From contig CM041294.1 in the NCBI GenBank assembly GCA_023052935.1, positions 22,592,635-22,656,634 of the forward strand: 64,000 bases of DNA, in the 5' to 3' direction. Below, one piece after another: positions 57,901 through 64,000 of this stretch. The translations under genes were made by a program, and so were the position numbers. This stretch comes from Piezodorus guildinii. Lineage: Eukaryota; Arthropoda; Insecta; Hemiptera; Pentatomidae. Position 1 is the stretch's first letter. The number at the start of each line of letters is the position of its first letter. Below the pieces are notes generated by a model. The model was not told the origin of the DNA, made no database searches, and saw only the letters and a program-made list of their open reading frames with translations.

Positions 57901-60900
57901 AGGTGTAATAGTTTATTTTAATATTTTTGTAATACTTGAGTAAATATTTCCTCTTTATTTTTCAGACTTGGAAAGATAACATGGGCAAAGCAGAGGATGT
58001 AAAAATTAAAAGTTCAGCTGAACATGATTATACCAAAGTGACATTTTCCCCTGACTTAAAGAAATTTAAAATGGAAAAATTGGATAAGGATATTGTTGAT
58101 CTGATGTGTCGACGTGCTTATGATGTGGCTGCTTCAACTCGTGGCGTAAAAGTTTGGCTTAATGGAGAGAGGCTACCAGTAAAATATATTTTACATATTA
58201 ATATATCTTTTAGTTTTGTAGCATTTGAACTTATCATTATTACCAAAATTTATATTTTAGTATTACCCGAGACTCATAGGATCATTTTACTTCATTGTCC
58301 AATTTTGAGTTGTTACTGATTATTTTCCAAAATTCAAAACCCTCAGATAATTCTGTTAAATGGATAATTGAAGATTCAGTGTGCCAACAGTTTTTTGTTG
58401 ACAGAAGTACTACACAGGATCTTATGAGTACTCATATTTATAAATTAATTTCAGTGATTTCCTTTATTTAAATAACATTTTTAAATATCAATGTAATGAT
58501 GAAATTGGGCATATTAAGGGAAATGACCGCACACAAGATAAAGTGAGGAGTAAGCAGTTATATATTGGGTTGATGCAAAATTAATGCAGGTTTTTAGTAG
58601 GTATTGTAAATACGCCATATCTTTACTTTAACCATATATATTTAATCAAAATAATTTCCTTCTGAATCAATGCACTTTTGCCAACGTTCAACAAGCTTTC
58701 TTATTCTACCAGAAAAAAAATCCGAATCCCTGGACTCAATGAAATCACGAAAAGAATTTTCAATGTCGTCCTGGTTTTGAAAATTTTTCTCCCTCAAAAA
58801 GTTGTCCAGATGCCTGAAAAAGTGGAAGTCTGTAGGAGAGAGGTCAGGTGAATAAGGCGGATGTTGGAGAACTTCGTAGCCCAACTCGTGCAGTCGTCGA
58901 AGCGTTGGTTGTGCAACGTGTGGTCTGGCGTTATCGTGGAGCAGGATCGGCCCCTTCCGATTCATCAATGCTGGGCAAAGACGTTGCAATTTTTGATTCA
59001 TGCTGTTCCGCCGCCATTTCTCGTGTGGTTTTGGTTGGGTCTTCTTCCACTTTTGACCTCAGCTGGTCGTTGTCCAGAGCAAGATGACGGCCCCGACCTT
59101 CCTTGTCTTCGAGGTCGAAATCTCCTCTGCGAAACTTCTGGAACCAACGCTGCACCGTGCACTCATTAATAGCCCCCTGACCCACACTTCATTAATATTA
59201 CGAGCCGTTTGCGCAGCGCTGCACCCTAATTTAAATTCGTAAAAATAAATTTGACGAAAATCGCACTTTGACATTTTCGATTCAAGACCTTTGAACACAC
59301 TGAACAAAACGATTTTACTAAACAAATTCATGGTGAAAGAGAGGGTATTAGATAAGGTTTGTTTTGGTATAATAATGATCAATGTTAGGATTAGCTTTGT
59401 TTACACAATTGGAATTAAGATATTGCAATAGAGGAAACCTGCATTAATTTCGCATCAGCCCAATATTTAGAATGAAAATATGAGCAGCTCGTTGGCTTAA
59501 TCAATGAGTTCAAAATTAGCTGTTGCAGATCTAGATCTGCATTCTTAAATAATGTTTCCCTATACAGTGGGTAAAAAAAATATTCATACACCTGGTCTCT
59601 TCAGTAAAAATCATTTAATTAACATTAAGCTCACGAATAAATTATATTATAGTAATTGTTGTAAACATCATTTTTTATTAATTAACATATATGAAAATAA
59701 TTTGATGCCTGTACAGTAAAAGTGGCAGTACATATTAACAAATTTAGGGGGCCAAAAAAGTATTCTTATAGTACCAACGCTTCTAATAATAACTTAAACA
59801 TTTATTACAAGAGCGATATTTTCTCATATTTTGTGATCCTCTATTATAATTTAAAAAAAAACAAAGCACTGTGTGAATTTCATTCAGTATTAAATGATGG
59901 TCTATTAAAACTGGTTCCTAATTGCAAGAATTGAGTTCCTCGTATTTAGACCGAATTGTTTCTTAATTTCAACAAGTTTAAAGTTATCAGTGTATTGGAA
60001 AATAGTTAAAAATGTCACATGCGACACTGCAATATATAATAAAAAAATTTAAAGTGGCTCTGTCGACAATAAGAAAGTACGGGTAGAAAATGTTCCCCAG
60101 TAGTCAGTTAATAACATAAAATCTTTAAAAAATTAGCCAACAATTCAAAACTGATGGTTCCGCGAGATTGCAAAATATATCAGATCATGTTTTTGCTATT
60201 TTTGTTACCCACAAAGCCGTAAGGAATCTGTTATACGAAGCAGGATAAAGGTATAGTGGCAAGAAAAAACTTATCTGTGAAACAAATCAAAAGAAAATAT
60301 TGCAGTTTGCTCGATATTGTTCACCTATATGGTTTATGTATTCCTTTTAGAAAAACATTGGAAAACAATACATTTTTCTTGAAGATATGGGGTTGTTTAC
60401 ATGCTGTTGGGCAAACTGCAATCGTTTTTCCAATTTGTTCCTTTATAAAAGCATTTTCTTTTTTTCTTGCCTCTCTACCATTATCCCTTGCTTCATGCAA
60501 CTGATTTCTCTTGGTAATAGCTATACCAAAACATGATCCGATGTCTTCTTTATTTATTTATTTTATTTTTATTGAACCATGTCTTAGTTGTAAAGCTTTT
60601 CAGATTCTAATCAAACAAGTTACTAAAACTAATCCTGCGTTAATAAAATTTAGAATGTCTGTTTCTTCTTAAGTACACATCTGAAATCCCTGGCTGAGGG
60701 TGTTCTTGAAAGAACATTTCTTTACCCTGCCTCCTCGAAAATATTGGTATATCTATTTACTTTGGCTTAAAATAATTGTCATGCAATATCAAACTAGACA
60801 AACTATCATATCAATAAGGTCTCATGCACTTTTTTGTTGGATTAATAGGTTGGGATTTTCTTTATTGAGGTTCCCCTATAATACCATGGTATATTTCTTC

Positions 60901-61413
60901 CTTATTTTCAGTAAGCTATTTGTAATAAATCAATAAGCTATTTGCCTTCAAAGTATATCATAGTAGATGCTCAAAAATACGACAAAAATTATCTGTTGCT
61001 TGCATTAAAGAAGTCACATTGAAGGTTGAATAAACCTGACAATGTAGCTCTAAATTGCATAAAATAAAATTTTGAAAAATATAAGCACACAATATTAATA
61101 ATTGTCATACTCTCGAAGTATGGAGATCATAATTATTTTTTATCTCTTAGCCTAATTTTGTTTGTATTGTTGAGATTTTGCATTTAGACTTAGAATGTCT
61201 AATTATAATTAGAATACTAATTATTTTATGTTTTATTAGATTAAAACCTTCAAGGATTACATTGACCTCTATATAAAAGGAAAAGAAGATGACATAGGCA
61301 ATCCACTTCAAATTGTTTATGAAAATGTTAATGAAAGGTGGGAAGTTGCAGTTACAACCTCTGAGAAAGGTTTTCAACAAGTGTCTTTTGTCAACAGTAT
61401 AGCTACTACAAAG
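54922..61413 (+). CDS. Top2: DNA topoisomerase 2, first five coding exons (gene continues past window)
   Basis: Exons are 54922-55036, 57201-57381, 57641-57884, 57966-58178 and 61240-61413, GT-AG throughout with matching phases, giving 309 residues (family about 1,450-1,600). The N-terminus reads MGDSVESGTKKGEALTVEKM. The GHKL ATPase motifs are present: EILVNAADN (Mg/ATP Asn), IWNNGQGIPV, and the GGRNGYGAKLCNIFSTRF glycine-rich loop. LSEKGF-type TSEKGFQQVSFVNSIATTK ends the visible part, close to the start of the transducer domain. The enzyme passes one DNA duplex through another in the nucleus, driven by ATP; the cleavage Tyr region lies outside the window. Codon 1 is supported by the conserved approach KKSQLEHILLRPDTYIG. 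Intron 4 (3,061 bp) carries a mariner relic. I saw no GGRHVDYV-type exon before 64000. Confidence 0.96.
55037..57200. other. Top2 intron 1 (coding numbering), with a possible SINE-like fragment
   Basis: This is mostly featureless AT-rich DNA. At about 56166-56360 the text 'gggatggctgagtgggttgg' and 'gagttcgtgtctc' resembles a tRNA-like SINE head, related in style to SINE-A but too diverged to assign firmly. Confidence 0.4.
58565..59462 (-). mobile_element. Internally deleted mariner element with both TIRs
   Basis: The ends TTGGGTTGATGCAAAATTAA and TTGGGCTGATGCGAAATTAA (inverse) match over about 27 of 29 bp and are flanked by TA. The transposase remnants on the minus strand are an N-terminal part (KCDFRQIYFYEFKLGCSAAQTARN, WFQKFRRGDFDLEDKEGRGR) and a C-terminal part from MNQKLQRLCP to NYFD-stop. 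The latter includes HDNARPH and YSPDLSPTD, the second and third catalytic Asp of the DD34D triad. About 380 bp of a usual ~1.28-kb element is missing, including the first Asp region. At least one frameshift splits the N-terminal part. It lies antisense in Top2 intron 4. Confidence 0.92.
59565..60300 (+). mobile_element. Possible decayed Tc1-like element
   Basis: It starts with 'acagtgggtaaaaaaaatat' and 'tcatacac', similar in style to Tc1-like TIRs. Around 60050-60170 short peptides reminiscent of the N-terminal HTH of such transposases appear between stops. No second TIR was located, so the call is weak. Confidence 0.3.
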
Positions 61414-61650
61414 GTATATTTTTTAATTAAAATAAAATTCTATCAACTGAACTGTTGAAATGTTTACTGTAATAAGTTTAATCTCCATTTTAATCTGTGA
61501 TAATGATGTGAAGTTAACTTTACCTAAACATTTACTGTTTCAAAAACTAACTCGTGATCAACTCCACCTTTTCAATTCCTCCTTATACTTTATAAAGGAT
61601 TAATGTGGAAAAAAATTGCAAAAAATATTAAGTCAGTCATCTATGAAAAA
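61414..61650. other. Top2 intron 5 start, no feature
   Basis: The donor 'aaggtatat' is followed by AT-rich DNA. Intron 5 continues to the end of the window or beyond. Confidence 0.5.
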
Positions 61651-61654
61651 TTAT

Positions 61655-61890
61655 CCATGGGCCATTGCACAAATAGCCGGTTGCCATCCATCCCCTTTTT
61701 AATCCTGGGCTTACCAACCGGTAGTTGATATAGGGACATAGTTGGAGCTCGCCCGCACACTCGGTTGCTGACTAGCCAGTTTATAATTTCCACTAGAGCC
61801 AGGAAGCAGCAGGGCACGGCACATTTTCCTATTCCCAACAATAAATAGCCGTCTACCCGGCACCTGGCTATATATGCACAGGCTCTAACA
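61655..61890. mobile_element. MITE-like element with inverted ends in Top2 intron 5
   Basis: The GC-richer block has ends that match when inverted: 'ccattgcacaaatagccgg' near 61661 against 'ctggctatatatgcacaggc' near 61865, over roughly 30 bp. No transposase is present. A 91-codon minus frame here follows from the raised GC content. Confidence 0.5.
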
Positions 61891-62339
61891 CATAGAAGTC
61901 TTTTATGAAATCGCATTTGGTTTTATTAATTAAGATGTAAACGTCTTTTTATAGCGCTTTTTTTATAGATTTTTATTTATTTCCATTACATCTCAACGTC
62001 TCAGCTTCTTAGACTATTTTCAAGAATTTGAAAACATTTTTAATATTTATTTGCATATTATTGTTTGTTTATTAAAGTAGATTTTTAGTTCTTCAATTAA
62101 TACTTATATGTATTTTGACAATTTAGGAGCATTTTAGAGTGGGGATGGTGAGGGTTTAAGTTGAGACTATGTTAAGGTTGGAGTTGAAGTTAAATTATTA
62201 TTTAGTTGAAAATATAGAAAGTATACTCTTTTATATATATAAATATATATATATATAATGTTTTTAGGTTGATTTTTAATAAAACAATAGCATCTAAATT
62301 AGTATAAAAATAAATAATGAAAACGGTCCATGTCGTTGA

Positions 62340-62600
62340 AACCAGAGATGGGCAAAATCGCATTCGGATATACGAATACGAATGCATTCGGGAAGATCGA
62401 GTTTTGAAAATACGAATACGAATATACTCACAGATGTAGACAGGTATACGCCCGAATTTCACAGGTATGCAAAGGGATACGGTCATATTCCACTGGTGTG
62501 GGCCGTATTCCACTGGTCTAAAAACGTATACGTTCCTGTGTACAAGTCATTATTATGTAACACTTTCTGTAAAATCTGTAGCTTTATAACGGTCTATTAT
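62340..62600. repeat. 'acgaatacgaat' permuted repeat block
   Basis: 'gagatgggcaaaatcg' is followed by repeated 'tacgaatacgaat' units and paired 'attccactggt' copies (62487 and 62508). The GATGGGCAAAATCG opening resembles the hAT-type MITE at 19977, but no matching inverse end or 8-bp duplication was found. Confidence 0.35.
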
Positions 62601-62867
62601 GCTTTTCAAATATGCGAATAGAAAAATAAGAACCTGGAAAAGTTTATTTTTACATTCTTTATTTCTCCAGTTAATTTAAGTTTCTTTAATATTTATCCAT
62701 TTATTCTTAACACTAGCAACAAGAAATGGTGAGATAGTAAAAAAAAAGAAAATTAACAATACATAAGGTATTTTTTTATTTCATCAGAATAAACTTAAAT
62801 CTATAGATTTAAAAGTTAATATGTAACAATTAATGATATAAATATTAATAATTATTTCATATTCATT

Positions 62868-63505
62868 TTTATTCGCGCTTTACTTCACTTCATTATAACC
62901 AATTATTTTTGTTATTATTATTTTTTTTATACTACTTTAATGTTTTAGGATATACTACATTCATTTTCATAGGAAATAGAAACAGGGTCATGAATTATTT
63001 TCTAAAATTGCCTCTACGGCAAAGGGTATTCCTAGTCCATTTAGATTTTTTTACACTCTATTGTGAAAATTCTTTAGTTGGTTTTTAATTTATTTAGGGA
63101 CTTCCTTCTGCTTTTGAGTCTTGCAATATTTTCTAAGAAGTTTGTCACATATTTAGCATCTTTTAATAGGCTCAAAGTCCCAGGGCAGGTATCATGGTAA
63201 AATTCCCGATGGTAAAGTTCCCGAGGTTCTGAGGCGGCTTTATGTTACTTCTTATTTCAAACAAAGAACATTGAAAAAAGAATTATACTGAATTTCGATT
63301 AAAGCATTTATTTTAAATCAAATTACTAATAAGAATAAATTAAAATTAATATAGTATATACGATAATAACTAAAGTTTTTTGCGGTTATCATCACTCTCA
63401 ATTACAGCTATGAATGTTACATAAGTACTTTTATTAGCGCTTTACTTCACTTCATTATAAAGAATTAGTTTTATTATTATTATAACTTTCAATGTTTTGG
63501 AATAA
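62868..63505 (+). repeat. Direct repeat pair in Top2 intron 5
   Basis: 'gcgctttacttcacttcatt' followed by 'ataa', 'attattat' and 'aatgtttt' occurs at about 62876-62950 and again at about 63439-63500. The copies span about 80 bp each, 560 bp apart. The rest of the intron to 64000 shows no exon. Confidence 0.5.
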
Positions 63506-64000
63506 TAGCAAACTTCTAAACTTAAAAAATAGAAACATAATCATGAAAAACCAATGAGTCATTCCATACCTGGTTTACCTAAACACTTAACTGTAAATGC
63601 TTAAAATTCAACATTTTACCTATTCTTGAATGCGTAGTGTTTATTTTCACATAGTTGGTTTGAAAAGTTAAAATATTTACTGAACTTTACTTTCAATATA
63701 TAAGATTGTAAGCTCATGAAAAATATATCATAGGGATAATATTTCTTTTCTTTTTTAATATAATTTATAAGCCCATTACTGCATTAATGTTTTTCATTTT
63801 CCACAAATTAATAAATTTTAAGAAATATTTGTTAAATTATTTCATTATAGAGAAGAGAACTATATGAGGGTAGATATATGTAAATAAATAGATATTCGTA
63901 TTTAAAGAAGTTATTTCAACAATATTTGAATCATCTTTAAAAAATATATATATAAATATTAAATTTTATGTCTTTTAATATAAGATATTATAAGACCTGC

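Noticed and set aside
58642..59382. Domesticated mariner transposase gene (SETMAR-like)
   Set aside because: Frames are broken, the first catalytic Asp region is deleted and TIRs with TA flanks bound it. It is a non-autonomous relic, not a host gene.
1..64000. CRISPR arrays, operons, prophage or bacterial features
   Set aside because: Spliced genes, SINEs and LINEs show the DNA is eukaryotic. No array of regularly spaced short repeats was found.

Overview
This window is animal nuclear DNA, most likely from an arthropod and probably an insect. It is strongly AT-rich. Genes are split by GT-AG introns, and tRNA-derived SINEs, LINE fragments, a mariner relic and MITEs fill the space between and inside them. 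A hemipteran is only a guess; nothing here fixes the order or species.

Four protein-coding genes can be reconstructed exon by exon with consistent splice phases. (1) 8951-18798 (+): the last five exons of a large serine/proline-rich protein that I cannot name; its 5' end is upstream of what I can see. (2) 25727-41073 (-): a complete eight-exon gene for COP9 signalosome subunit 3 (438 aa), whose introns carry most of the retroelements. (3) 41381-44363 (+): a complete three-exon TMEM223 gene, divergent from CSN3 across about 307 bp that probably acts as a shared promoter. (4) 54922 to beyond the window end (+): the first five coding exons of DNA topoisomerase 2 (309 aa: the GHKL ATPase domain and the start of the transducer), with E2F-like and CCAAT motifs upstream.

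The rest is repeats. One tRNA-headed SINE family (called SINE-B here) has about seven copies. Two other SINE-like families occur (SINE-A, SINE-C), with clean nesting at 45.5-46.9 kb. LINE remnants include two related EN/RT elements (30.86-33.93 kb and 49.87-52.42 kb), two jockey-like 3' fragments in opposite orientation on either side of CSN3 exon 7, an RNaseH-type LINE tail with a perfect 12-bp target duplication, a restriction-like-endonuclease (R4/Dong-like) LINE tail sitting in TAA microsatellite DNA, and several decayed RT C-termini. DNA elements include a deleted mariner with both TIRs, a hAT-type MITE with a perfect 8-bp duplication, and a fold-back element with arms of about 190 bp. 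Several families have no coding content I can recognise: a ~900-bp family with three copies and a fragment, a family built on a recurring 'ataactcagttatttttgaa' motif, and a local tandem/inverted repeat cluster at 44.6-47.3 kb.

I found no new multi-gene system. The best leads are the uncharacterised Ser-rich protein with a triplicated HC-S motif, the inverted LINE pair that could shape CSN3 exon 7 splicing, the Dong-like insertion in TAA repeats, the unclassified repeat families, and two orphan promoter-like blocks. Intergenic DNA at 1-8.9 kb and 20.3-25.5 kb otherwise shows nothing I can support.
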